Shown one piece after another: positions 37,601 through 49,900 of a DNA stretch of 64,000 nucleotides; positions within the stretch are counted from its first letter, which is position 1; every line of letters starts with the position of its first letter. The translations under genes were made by a program, and so were the position numbers. The DNA is taken from positions 744,001-808,000 of the forward strand of contig NW_024104129.1 in assembly GCF_003945595.2 (NCBI RefSeq), written 5' to 3'. The notes under the pieces are model-generated. The model worked only from the letters and a program-made list of their open reading frames with translations. It was not told where the DNA came from and did no database searches. Source of the DNA: Pipra filicauda. Lineage: Eukaryota; Chordata; Aves; Passeriformes; Pipridae.

Positions 37601-40172
37601 CCTGTTCACTTGTTATTTGGAACAGAAGCCAATGCTTTTGGTAACTATATGAATATAAATTTTGAGAATTGAATTTACTTCCACATAACCCCTGCAATTT
37701 CAAAGAATAAACAAGCTCTAGGAAAATTGCCAGGGGACATTCATACTCTTATATGAATTGAAATTAGTAGTAAAATTGTAAGTAGTATACAATTAATTCC
37801 TGTACAACATGGAAAAGAAAACTTTACCTGTTCTGTCTTCCTAAACATGAAATACATCTGGCTTTTAAATAGTCTCCCAAAGAAGTTGTTAAAATTTTGT
37901 ACATTCATCTAGAGCAAAACTGATACATTGGGTACACAATCAAGGGAGTAGCTGAATCATCTGTTTCATCTCCAATATCCAAAGAAACAGCCAAAGCAGG
38001 CAGAGACTTGATACATGTAATGCAAGATGTAATGCAGACAAATACTCAGTGTTAGATCTGGTGAAAGATATTGAGTTTGACAAGAATTTTAGGAATCTCA
38101 GCCCACAAATGAACACCCAAAATACTGTCAAGTGCTTAGGAGGGTTGTACAGTGAGATAGAATAGTGGGAGAAAATTGATCCACCAAGGAAGGTGATTTT
38201 TATGACTAGCACCTGCAGTTGTTCTGTCAAAGAGCTGAGACATTTCACTGTTGTCCTTTTTAAACAGGGCAGAAAAAAGAAAGGTAGTACTACGGTCTAC
38301 CCCTAATACACCTGCTTAAATAAGCAGGGCAGCAACTCAAGAACTGGGGGAGAAAAGCTTGGGGTTTTTTCTGACCAATGTGCTCGCTACTGGAGAGTGA
38401 GGTCTGTTAGGTACTTCAGAATACAATTCATCTCCTCCTGAAATAATGTAGTCTGACCCAGAGGAATGGAGGCAAGAGGCAGGAGCCTCAATACTTATGC
38501 CAGAGCAGTTCTAGGCATGTGCAGAGAAAACCCATAAGTATTGTGAATAGGACATATCAAACTTTTAAGTACTGTGCGCTTTAAGTGTTTTAATTCTGAA
38601 AATCCCCACAGCTCTGAAGTATAACCTGTTTCTTTCCGACACACATCCCAACAATATAAAGGTGACAAATAGCAGTAGTTCCAATCTGTGCAGCTCTCTT
38701 TTTCACTTCCAGTATGACTACCTTGTTCATGGTTTTCTGCGTTAGCCATAATGATCAGAATTGTGCCATGGGAGAGTGGTAAGCTGGAAATGGAAAAATG
38801 GAGATGAAACTTTCAGGTGAAATCCTTGGAGGCCATTATCCGGTAAGATTTTGAAGGATATAGTGTTCCACAATTTGCTGTGTTTGAGCCTGTAGATGGT
38901 AAGCTGGGCTAAAAGACTGCAACTGGGCAGTGGAGGGGAAGGCTGGCTGATTACTCTGGCTGTTGCAGTCTGGGTCAGGTTAAATGACTTCAGAAAAAAT
39001 AATGGGGGAGGGGATTGTGCTTCCCCAACAAACATGTATGTATACTCAGCCGGGAGACCCATCTGCAGAGGCAGATGAGACATGTAGGGATGTAGCAGGG
39101 TGCCTACAGCCCAAGCTGGGAGTGGGAGAATCCTGTGAAGAGTCGAGAGCCCAGCTCTGCAGGGAGCATGTCTTCACTCCAGCACAGCTGGAAAGGGTCT
39201 CTCCCAGGGAGACACGTGTTCGGAACTACTTAAATTGCTGATTTAATTCCTCAGTACTGGAGGAAACAAATATTCTTGTAAGAGCACAGGGGCCAGGGAG
39301 GGAGCTCTTATCTAGCATTTATTTTATCTCATTCAGAAGTACTGATTCTTCATTATTTAGAGTATTTCTCTTTTCTAACTCAAATATTTCTGTGTAAGTA
39401 AAGACTACTTTTGAAGACTAGAAGTCATTGGTATCATCTAATGCTAAGACAGTGAGATTTATCTGCCCTAATTAAATAGTGTTCAGTCAAACTAGGCTTC
39501 TTTTGTACCTACTGCAAAAAAGTAAGCACTTCCTAAAAGTCATCTGATAATAAGCCTCAAGGATGAGTAAAATGAATTGCCCTACAGAAGAATTCTAGAA
39601 TGATCAATTTTCACTTGATAGCTAACTCCTAGTGTCTAAAATTGGGTGTTATGACTCCTTCCCTTCTCATACTTCTCGTCCTAGTTCTAGCAGTAGTTTA
39701 TATATTCATAAATGTAATACCTACATTTCTGAAGATAGAACTTGGTTCTGTCCATGAGTTCTCAGAAAAAAATATCAGACCAGTGATATCTTTTAAAGGA
39801 GAACCAAGCCTCTTGCCCATTCAGTTGCACGCATTTTTTTGAGGATGATATGTCATCTTTTAATAGTCATCATTAACAACCCTGAATTTTTGTGAAAATG
39901 GAATATCCTAAAGTAAAACCAAACAAATTCATGCAGCAAGGCTAAAATTGCATGACTCTTGTGTAGTACACATTAGATTCAAATTTAAATTAATATTTTC
40001 TAATGTTGCGAGAAAGAATTTGTAGTATTATCTATGCCACTGATAATGTTTATTCAGCCTAAATCCAAGAAGTAAACCAAAATTGGTATCAAACAATCTG
40101 ATGAACTCTCTGAAAGAACAGCAAGCTTTAAAAATCTTCATTATAATTATATGTCTTAACAGAACTTCTCTG
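34636..40172. other. Mostly unique DNA, two GC-richer patches, no gene seen
   Basis: No repeat family is recognised. Patches at about 34905-35200 and 38890-39220 are visibly richer in G and C than their surroundings and carry overlapping frames on both strands. None of these frames matches a family I know. They could be unannotated exons, old repeats or conserved non-coding DNA. Confidence 0.4.
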
Positions 40173-40204
40173 ATCTCTCAACCATGCAAAGATGGTTGAG
40201 AGAT
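40173..40204. repeat. Perfect 13-bp hairpin with a 6-nt loop
   Basis: The arm atctctcaaccat (40173-40185) and the arm atggttgagagat (40192-40204) are exact reverse complements around gcaaag. The right arm runs straight into a tandem repeat. Confidence 0.88.
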
Positions 40205-40257
40205 ATTTACAAGTAAATATTTACAAGTAAATATTTACGAGTAATATTTACAAGTAA
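40203..40257. repeat. Four-unit tandem repeat of ATATTTACAAGTAA
   Basis: Units of 14, 14, 13 and 14 bases occur. The third has one substitution (acgagta) and one missing A. The array starts within the right arm of the hairpin at 40173-40204, so replication slippage at a hairpin is a plausible origin. Confidence 0.93.
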
Positions 40258-40652
40258 AGCTAATGTTTTTGCCTTATTAAATTTACATGTCATGTAATAG
40301 ACTACACATACAAAGAGACTGCATTTACTGTGTGCATGTAATCCCATAAAAAAATAAGACATTCATAAAAATCTTTGAGCTTCAGACATTTATTTCTTAA
40401 ATGATTTCTCCTACCAAAGACACACATGAGGCACTTTTCCAGACTTATGAGTAAAATGTTGCTGTGGTTCTGAAATCAGAGACATGAATTCAACCACAGA
40501 AATAAAGAGTGAAAGAGGGGTTAAAGAGACAAGAAAAACAATCCACTAGATGAACAAGGAGAGGTTTTTAGCTTGACATATATGAATCATGGAAGTTTAA
40601 AAGACTGTAAAACCAAAAGAAATATGCAGGACTGAATGCAAATGTTTCTTCA

Positions 40653-41012
40653 CAGAATCACACAATATGCTGAGCTGGAAGGGACCCACAGGAATCATCA
40701 AGTCCATCTCTTAGCCCTGCACAAGACCATCCCCAAGAGTCACACCATGTGCCCAAGAGTATTGTTCAGATGCTTCTTGAACTCTGTCAGGCTTGGTGCT
40801 GTGACCACTTCCTCGGGGAACCTCTTCCAGAGTCCAGCCACCCTCTGGATGAAGAACTTTTTTTTAATATCCAACCTAAACCTCCCCTGACACAACTTCA
40901 GGCCATTCCCTCAGGTCCTGTCACTGGTTACCGCAGAGAAGAGATCAGTGTCTGCCCCTCCTCTTCCGCTCAGGAGGAATTTATAGACTGCAATGAGGTC
41001 TCACAGTTCTTG
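40653..41012 (-). mobile_element. CR1 3' end, 5'-truncated
   Basis: It starts with cacagaatcacacaatatgc, the reversed CR1 tail, followed by gagctggaagggacccacag, atcatcaagtcca and tcaggcttggtgctgtgacc. It then covers the RT C-terminal region (aacctaaacctcccctgaca) and ends near ctgcaatgaggtctcacagt. This is the same subfamily as the plus-strand copies at 5690-6081 and 30972. Its plus-strand frames are shadows. Confidence 0.93.
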
Positions 41013-44000
41013 AAATAAACACAGAACAGATGATCTCTGCTTTAGCAACCACAGGTATTAGAAAGTGTAAAAATGGAAACAAAAAACTTGTTGATGGTGA
41101 TCCTACTAAATCCAATAGATACGTTACTATTGTCAAGGGATTCAGATTACATGGTAATTCACATGGTAATTTTCATTCATTTCTTCTCAAAAGTGCCAAT
41201 AAGGCTATAAATAAAATTGATTTTCACTAATATTTCATGCTTATACCAAGCTTGAATGAAATGTGACAGAATGTGTGACTAAAATTTCTCAAAAATGTAG
41301 GAAGAAACTCTGATGTATTTCAGTAAAATGCATCTGAGGCTTGCTCTTAAAGTCAGTAACGCTCCCTTCTGCTGCAAAGGGCTATTACAACAGTTCGGTG
41401 AAGTTAAACTCACAAGTCTTATCAGTGTCACTAAGATATTTTTACCAATTCAGCTTAGTGTCCTCGCATCTCTAGAGTAAGTGAGAAAACATTTTGTTCA
41501 GGCAGCAGAATAGTTGGAGAAATGGAAGCAAGTTCCTGTGCCTCATATCTGCAGATTGAAAGATTATGGTAATCTTACCAAGTTTCCTTCATCAAATGAC
41601 TAGTGCAGGGTTAACCTTGTGAAGTGTTATGCCATGGAAAGAAATGTGGATGGAAAGGATGATTGCTTCAGGAACAGTGCGGCCCAGTGTCATGCTTTGT
41701 ATTATAAAAGCAAGGCTCAAGAGGGTAAACTCATCTAGTGAGTGAATACGTACTTTAGTCTACAAAAGCACTTGTAAACAAGTCAGCAATACAGAAATTG
41801 CTACTCCCTTCCTTATGAACTTCAAGACATATATTTATGTATGTGCATGTGTGCTTTGAGTCCCATTTTAAAAATAACTAAGACAAATTAAAAGCTTTTG
41901 TATAGAAGCACTTTTTACATTTATTTGTTTACTTAAATAAATGGTTACCCTCTTAGCCTCAGAAAGAATTTCTTCTGTATTGAAAATGTGTCTTTAAGAG
42001 AAAATAATAACAGAAGATTGTCCAGCAGGAAAGAGTAAGAGAGACTTGTTAGACTTCAGCATACTTTAAATAGATACATTTGATTTATCTGCAATTCCTC
42101 GGCAATTGTTTTCTTAGCAGGCAAATAGCACAGTAGATTACAGAGTGAGCAATGAAAGTTCCTTGCTACTAAAGAAGCGGCTTCTGAAGCTAATTCCCCG
42201 TGAAGGAGCATCAACAGAGCTGGACAATAAAACAAACATGAAAACACTACAAAAGTTACTTGATAACGTGAATTTTATGAAAAAACCCAAATGGTTTTCA
42301 GTGCTAGAAAAGTAACTTTACAGGAGAAACTAAAGCGTTGACTTAACAATCTAAAATCTCAAAGCATAAATCCTTATATTGCGCATTTGCCATTGTTCAC
42401 TTAAGAAAATTAACCCTTGGACTATGGGAAGAAAGAAGTTCATTGCAGAGGAAAGAAATATGACAAGGGCATTCACTGCTTGCACATTTGAGAACAGAAT
42501 GGAAAGCCCCCGAAGACTGACAAGAATAACAACCTTTCATTCAATGGAGCCTCAGAAGGATTGGAAGCTGTCATGTTGCTGAATGAAAGACTAGTGATGC
42601 GTGTCTCATAAGTAATGGGGAAAATACAGAAGTAGTCATGGAAGAAAGATTGCTATAAGCACCTGGTAAATATTAATATATACAGAGTCATCTCAATTAT
42701 CCAAATCACTAGCCAGCCAAACTGTCAATTACTAAAAATAAAATATATTTTCTAAAGAACAAAGAGGTAAATAAAGAACAAGGGATCTCCCTGAAATTAA
42801 GATCGTGATATCATGCTGATGCCATGGTGAGCTTTGGTGTCCTTCATTCCCAAATTGTGACGAATTTTGATTTCATGCTTCAAGAAATAAGATGTTCTGT
42901 GAAAGTCCATGTCAGTCATTATAACAAGATATGGCTGTTCCTGGGAAGTTCTTTCTACCTGATGTTACTTGAACGTGCTGTTGTAATCACTGGGTTGATC
43001 ACCAGATCTCCCTAAAGATCACATAAGAAGTTATCCAAGTCGGAGGAAGTCTAGTTGTACACAACAATTAAGAAAAAATGGCTTTTTTCTAGTGCTTACT
43101 GAGGTGTAAAGTTGAAATCATGATACATTTTTATGTAATGAAATATCTGACTGTACAAGGGGAAGAATCACAACATTCAGTGCTGCAAAATGCTAAAAAA
43201 TTAGTCATCAAACACAGAAGACTAAAAGACAGTAAAAGGAAGGTCATATACATAAAGACATTGAGTTACCACAGGAATTAAAGTTATTTTATTTTGTGTT
43301 AATACTTTAGCCCTGTGGACATCAAGGGTAATGTCTATATGTTCACACGTGGAACCCAAGTATGACAGACTGGATTTAAAAAAAAAAAAAAAAAAAAAGA
43401 AAAAACATGACAGTGACATTAAAATTACACAGGTTCCTTAAGCCTTGATCCAAGGCTGACGAAGTTTACTTGAGTACATCAAGGAGGATACTGCTGACAG
43501 GCTAAACTCCATTTCAAAACTGATAGGCTGCATAATACAGTACATCAAGTAGCACTGTGTTAATGCATTTTAAATGTCAACTTACATGCAGTGCCAGTGC
43601 AAAAGGAATAAATCTCAGAAAGAAGTCCATGATTTAAACATTTGATTCTGAGCACCAATAATCTTGCTAGAGGTACAACCTCCTTTTCTGGCCATTGGAT
43701 ATAATGCAGGCTCCAGATTCACCCCTGTCCTTCCCAGTCTCTTCTTCCTGTCATACAACCAAGAGAGTGTACAGGTCTACCCACATATTGTACGACTTCT
43801 GAAACAAATACCAGGTTTTACAAAACACTGAACATTTCAGCTGATTTACTTTCCCATTGGCATTAGCTCTCCTAAAGATCATGTGTTCCAGCTGAGTTTC
43901 CAATATGTTATATATATATGCTATAACCTTGTATATAGGTACTTTTGGGGACTGTAAACCAGTGATCAAAACTCAGTCTAGGTTTTCTGTCTAGGGTTGT

Positions 44001-45732
44001 GAGAAACCCACATCTGGTCTGCTCTAAACCCTCAACATATCTCAGAAAACTGCTCAACATATCTCAGAAAATTAGTTAATTATATCCTTAAAGTCTGTTG
44101 TGTGTGTTTTTGAACATTCCCTTCTTTTTTCTTCAAAACTCAAAAAGAATTAGTGGCAAGGAATAAATCACAATTCAAACAAGAAAGGAAACAAAAGGAG
44201 AAAGGCAGGAGCAGCCTTGAAAGTCATCCATCACAATTTCTAAAGTGTCATAAGCTCTTTGAGCAATTTTTTTCCCTGTATCAGCTTACAGGCAGTGGTT
44301 CAGAGACCATTAGGGCTGGTAGAAAATTAGCTAGCCGTCTGTCTTGTTCACAAGTGAAGAAACTAGTAAAGATGGAAGAATAAGGATGACAGAAAGACTA
44401 AAAGTAGACACCTAGTTAAATAAAAAAATGAAGTATCAGTGACAGATGTTCTTAAATTCTCGAAGATATTTAGATCTTTTCAAATAGAACAAGTTATATT
44501 TCACTGGAAACAGCTAAAAACATGTGGATTCCTTTCCAGTATTCCTGATAAAGCCTCCAGACAGATTCTCATCTCAAAGTCAAAACCTACTGAAGGTACC
44601 TGGGACAGAAAGAAAACCTCTCAAGTACTTTTTATGTTCTACATAATGAAGCAGTCCAGACACACATTTTGAAACAGTTCTGGAATTAGAGTAAAAGCAT
44701 TATTCTAACAATTAGCTCCAGAATTCCTGGGTGACAGGTAATTCACAAGATTGACTTAAAATCCAAAAAAACCAAAAGGAGATAGCACTTCCTAAAATTG
44801 TTCTCTGGTAGACGAAACTTAGTCAACTGCTGTACCTTTATTGGAGTGTATAATTAAAAAACAGTGAATTTTTCTACTTATTTTAACAGCGCAAGTCTAA
44901 ATAGATCAGAATTAACTGCAGTTAAGTACCCACTGTGGTGTTCTAAGTTATAGACAGACTTATAATAAAATGTCTGTAACAAGAAACCCAAGACAGAGAA
45001 ATATGTATATATGACATATATATGATAAATAAGCTTTCTAAATACAAACTGAGTGCTTTTTGGGGAATGAACAAGGGGAGAAGCAATCCTCTCATCTCTT
45101 TGTAGTGTTTCAGGCAACAACTTTGACCTTGTCATCTTGTTCTATATTTGGAAATGCCAAAGCAACTTCTCAGCAACATGAGATTTAATTAATTAAATAA
45201 TTGATCCTTGCTTGATGGGAAACTACAGTCAAGCAAAGCCTTCATTAAAGAATTACAGAAAATCTGATACCCTTTGCTAAATTCCCTGGACTCTTTCCTG
45301 GGAGAGGTAAAAAGGTTAAAATTCTTGCAAACAAAGATGGGGCAAATAAAATCCTTAGAGTACTATATTTGCATTGTTTGAACTTACTTATCCACATGAA
45401 ACTGCATTTTTCAGATTTTAGTGGGTTTTATTTTGAAAATCTCCTTTCATTTAAAATTATTTCTTAAATCAGGGTACATTATAAATAACCTTTCAAATTA
45501 ATGATGTAAAACAATATATACCAATTTATAAAAGTGAAATATTTTACTTCACAATATATTTTCAGGATATATCTTTGATTTATGACATGTGTTTTTGCAG
45601 TCTTCTCTGTCTTTCTGAGTGTGAATAAGAACAAAACCAAAGCAAGCATTCTCTGATCTTCTGCATTTCATCTGCTGTGTTGTAAAAATAAGATAATTTA
45701 CTCATTATACCTCACTTTGAATTAAAACTGTA
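41013..45732. other. Unique AT-rich DNA, no gene seen
   Basis: No gene is recognised. A poly-A run of about 20 bases lies at 43378-43398 without a recognisable retroposed gene before it. A 22-bp unit (ctcaacatatctcagaaaac) is repeated in tandem at 44031-44074. Confidence 0.5.
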
Positions 45733-45820
45733 ATGCAACAAAGCAACATGCAAAGTTTCATAAATTCCTTGGAAGATTCAGAAAGTCTTAAATTTTAACC
45801 ATAGTAAATTCTTTATAAAA
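45733..45820 (+). repeat. Unclassified direct repeat, copy 1
   Basis: The first 30 bases (atgcaacaaagcaacatgca and on) are identical to the start of 46817-46900. The rest is similar with a few substitutions and a single-base gap, through ttggaagattc and gaaagtctta to a shared end in ataaaa. It is not a family I recognise. Confidence 0.9.
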
Positions 45821-46234
45821 TTTATTCTGAGTTTAAACTCCAGGGTATTTCAAGGGACATAAGACTGGATTTAACCCTGACCTACTATTTCATTGCCTTA
45901 TCTCAGATCAAGAATTTATTATTTTGTACTGGAAAAAGTATGAAATACATACATCTGAGTTATATCTGAGTGCAATTTTTAAAAATTAGCATACTTTTGA
46001 TTCTCAGTGTGAAAGACAGGGATGACTCTCCATGTCCTGCATAAAATCTTGGGCTGTTCTTGCTGTGCAGTCAGAGGTAGTGCTGAGCTACCTAAATGGC
46101 CTGGCAGGTTCATTCTGTAAAGCCATTCTGTGTTCTCTACCTCCTCACATCCTTGTGCTCAAAAGATAGCCATGGAAAACATTGCTACAGCTGAGGCAAT
46201 TTCATACCTAAGGGACCAGTAACTATTAGGCTAA

Positions 46235-46301
46235 TTGGTCCCTTGGTCCTTTGGTCTAGAACTTGGTCCCTTGGTCTAGACCTTGGTCCCTTGGTCTAGC
46301 C
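46235..46301. repeat. Minisatellite of about 20 bp, three units
   Basis: Three units of TTGGTCCCTTGGTCTAGACC type occur; the first is longer because it has an extra ttggtcct. Each unit is itself built from two variants of TTGGTC. It is a simple internal expansion. Confidence 0.92.
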
Positions 46302-46816
46302 CCGCACTTGGATCTTCCTCAAGTATGTCTTGGCAGATGAGAACTGTCTGGGTGGATGTATCAAATTGAAGTGTGCGTCAGCGAGAGAGCAGAAGCACAT
46401 TTGTACACCGGATAAGTCTCAGCCTTCTTTTTGTGTACTTCCTAAGCATGTGCTTCATAGGAAGCTCCAAAAAAGAAGGAAAGACATCGATGGCACATGA
46501 CAGGCACATGAAAAAAAAGAAACAATGAAAAGTCTTGGTTTTGGTTTTGTGTTAAAGCATGAAATGCATTGCAATGATAGAAATATAGTTTTTTCCTTTA
46601 ATTTGTGTCTTTCACTGATTTCTTCATTAATAAAAATATTTGTTTTTAGAAACAGCTTTCTTTACCGTCTTCCTACCTGGTTTCCTATACAGTTTTGAGA
46701 ATTAATCTAAATGCCATTAAAACAATTCATTTTTATAAGGCTTACAGCCCATCATACGATACATATGTAAGAATAAATGCAGCATTATAAACTGCAAGCA
46801 GTTCATCTGCTCTATG

Positions 46817-46900
46817 ATGCAACAAAGCAACATGCAAAGTTTCATAGATTTCTTGGAAGATTCGAAAGTCTTAAGTTTAGCAAGAAAATGTTTAATAAAA
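46817..46900 (+). repeat. Unclassified direct repeat, copy 2
   Basis: Second copy of the 45733-45820 sequence, same orientation, about 1.08 kb downstream. The intervening DNA is not repeated, so this is not a simple tandem duplication. It may be a local dispersed duplication or two copies of an old, unnamed repeat. Confidence 0.9.
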
Positions 46901-49900
46901 GTAGTAGTGCAGTACAAAACATTTGAAGTCATCAGATAATTTTTAGGATTTTTATTTTTTATGTATAAAAGCCTTAATGCTTTTTTCACTCTTCAATATT
47001 ATCCATCAGGTTTTTTCATCTCACAGTGTCTTCTTTGCATATTCTAAAGCTTGGTCCGACTCCTACCCACTTTAGGTCAATGGGAGTTTAATGATTGCCT
47101 TGAATAAAAGGATCAAGCCCATAATGGCTGTCAAACTAACAAAAATGTTCAATGCCTTTAAGTGAAATAGATGACCTTCTAACTCACCCTCATGAAAAAT
47201 GAAGCTGCTACTCTGATATACATACCATACATTCTCATATCTTGAATTACCCTACAATTTTGCTCTATGTGGTATCCATCATTTGTCACATTATGTTATT
47301 TTAAGTAGGCAACCTTGCAATCAATAGCATTAAACATCTTTCTTTGGAAGAAGTGCATTACGCAATAAATCTCAGTCAAGCTGACAGAAGGGATGTTTAA
47401 CCCTCACTCCCTCAGATGGCTCTGACCAAAGTTTTCAAACTGAAGCCACAAGTTAGGCAGAGTAGCACAAAATTCAGATGACCTTATTTTCAAGAGGACT
47501 TAGCAATCGCAGCCTTTGCTGAGCTCAGTGGGGAGTGTGAGCTCCATGCCTGACACCTGATAGCCCTGAAAAGTGCTTGTCCAGGTACAGATTTAGGTCC
47601 CCAACCTTAGGTACTCAAGCTGAATCATTGAGATCTTTTTGCTGTGGCGGCATAATTCAAGTGATTACCATATATTGACATATACTTCATTAATCTACCT
47701 TTCAGCTGTCATGCGCTTAAGTAGATGGCTTCATATATCATCTGTTTAATAAGCCATACAGTTTTGTCCTTTCATTAATAGTTAACTACATGTGTTGGAC
47801 AATAAATTGGATGAGTGATAGCATACCTTATAGACAATATGGTTGATTTAAGATGGCAAGTGATGTGTCAGCAATATCTAGTTCATTATGTGAGGCTATC
47901 AAATATTTTGGGGAAGTTTCTGAAGAGGTTACTTTATCTTTGGTTTTTCTAACCTTCAAAACCGGAATTCCTGCTATTTTATTGTCATATGAAGTACATT
48001 CTTCAATCATAATTCCAGTTTAACATCTTTTGCTTACTTTGTTTCTCTCCCACACCCAACCACCCCCCATTGATTCTGAATACTCAGCACCAAAAAATGC
48101 TAAAAAGAATAATATGACGACTTCCAATTCAGGGATTAAAAAAGGCTAAGAAGGAAAGCATTCCAAGCTGGTACTAGTAAATTAGTCATTCCTTCAAAAC
48201 ACTAGCTGAATCTGCAGAAACTCTTAAAAATCTAAGCCAAAATTTCCCCTTTTAGTGAGAAGTTTATATGACAATTGGAAAGTATTTTTGAAGGTAGTTA
48301 TAAAAAGAGAATAAAAGAGAAGTATAAAAGGATGAGAATGACTTCTGTAAGTCTATTATGAGGTCAGTTAGGGTATTCCATAATACATAGAGAAAACTAG
48401 AAAATGAATGCAGGTTATGTGAATACAGGGCAACCATTTTTTGCACATTATTTTACAGACAAAGATACTTTACAGACAAAGAACCTTTGAGAAGCAACCA
48501 TAAAATTGGACAAGAAGTATTCTTGCTGCACTTGCTCATTGTAAAATAACCTTTCAATTCAAACTTTTTCATATGTTGAAATCCGCCACACTAATAATTT
48601 CATTATTATTATCCCCATACACAAGACATCAAAAATCCACCATCTTTACACACACATATATTACTCAAGACTGGGGTTATTCAGACTGAAATTTAAGAGT
48701 TAATATAAACAATTGCTCCTCTGATATCACACTTTTGACTCAAAAATTACCCTGATTTCTACGCTGCACTGATTTTTTTATAACATTCTTACAATGCATC
48801 TCCTATGGTTGTTAAATACTCGAGAAGTAGTCAGAATCTCAGTAAAAATCAAACATTGTTCACACTGCAGGTTCTGGAGCCCTGACATGTAGATGTGGCA
48901 CATAGGGCATGGTTTAATGGTGGACTTGGCAGTGCAAGTCTTTTTCAATGTAAAAATTATATGATTGTGTGAAAGACCAGGCAGTGGTGTGATGCAGTTT
49001 TCAAACATACTTAACTAGACCCAGTTCTTTACTACTGTACAAAACCATCAACCACTGGATTTGGAAGGTGCACAGCTGCCTTGTACCTACTCTTTGCCTG
49101 CCCTGGGGCAACTGCCAGTGGCAAGAACACAGAACCACAGGAAAGCAGCTGTGTTTGCTGTGTGTGGTGTACTGGTATCTAATGTCCAAAACTTTCCAGC
49201 AGAAGAGCGACCTATGTAACTCAGACCTGCTCTCAGACTACTTTTCACTGTGTTTTCTGAGTACCTGAAAAAGACATGGACGAGTGGGACAACAGTGATG
49301 GTCAGTTGAAAAATCTGAAGGGAGATATCTTCTGTCATATGGATACCAATTACCAGCTTGATATTCACACTGAGTGCAGGTTTGCAACCAGAATATGAAA
49401 GCTGCCAAATCCCAGCCAGCTCAAATCCCTCTCAACTCGGTTTGACATGGACTTATCCATTGACAGCACAAAACCTTTGAGGTGTACAGGCCCAAAAGAG
49501 AGCTCCTGTCCCTCCTTTATACATGCCACAGACAGCTCTGCATGCAGAGTTCCCCAAGGCCTCAGTGGTGACAGGTGAAATGCACTTACCCTTGCCTTTT
49601 CTACCCAGTCAGTACAATCCAGAAGCAAGTAGAGGATGAATCAAGGAAAGTTTTTTTTGATAACTCTGTGAAAATAAAATCAATTTACAGGCTATTCAGA
49701 AACTTTTCATCTAGATTCCTTTCCTAAAGAAACAGGCAGGTGAATAATTCTGTGTATGAACAAAGAAAAATATTCTTGTTGATGTTACAGATATAAGACT
49801 ATAAAGTATTTCATATGCTCTAATGAGGGAAGCGGTGATAAGCCCTTATCTGTCAGACTAAAGGTTTGTTCCTTTTTTCCTGCTGAGATGGTTAACTTCT

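Noticed and set aside
38375..38400. U6 snRNA-like start (gtgctcgct)
   Set aside because: The resemblance ends after nine bases; the rest does not follow U6.
43378..43398. Poly-A tail of a processed pseudogene
   Set aside because: No gene-like sequence is recognisable upstream and no flanking duplication was found; treated as a simple A-run.
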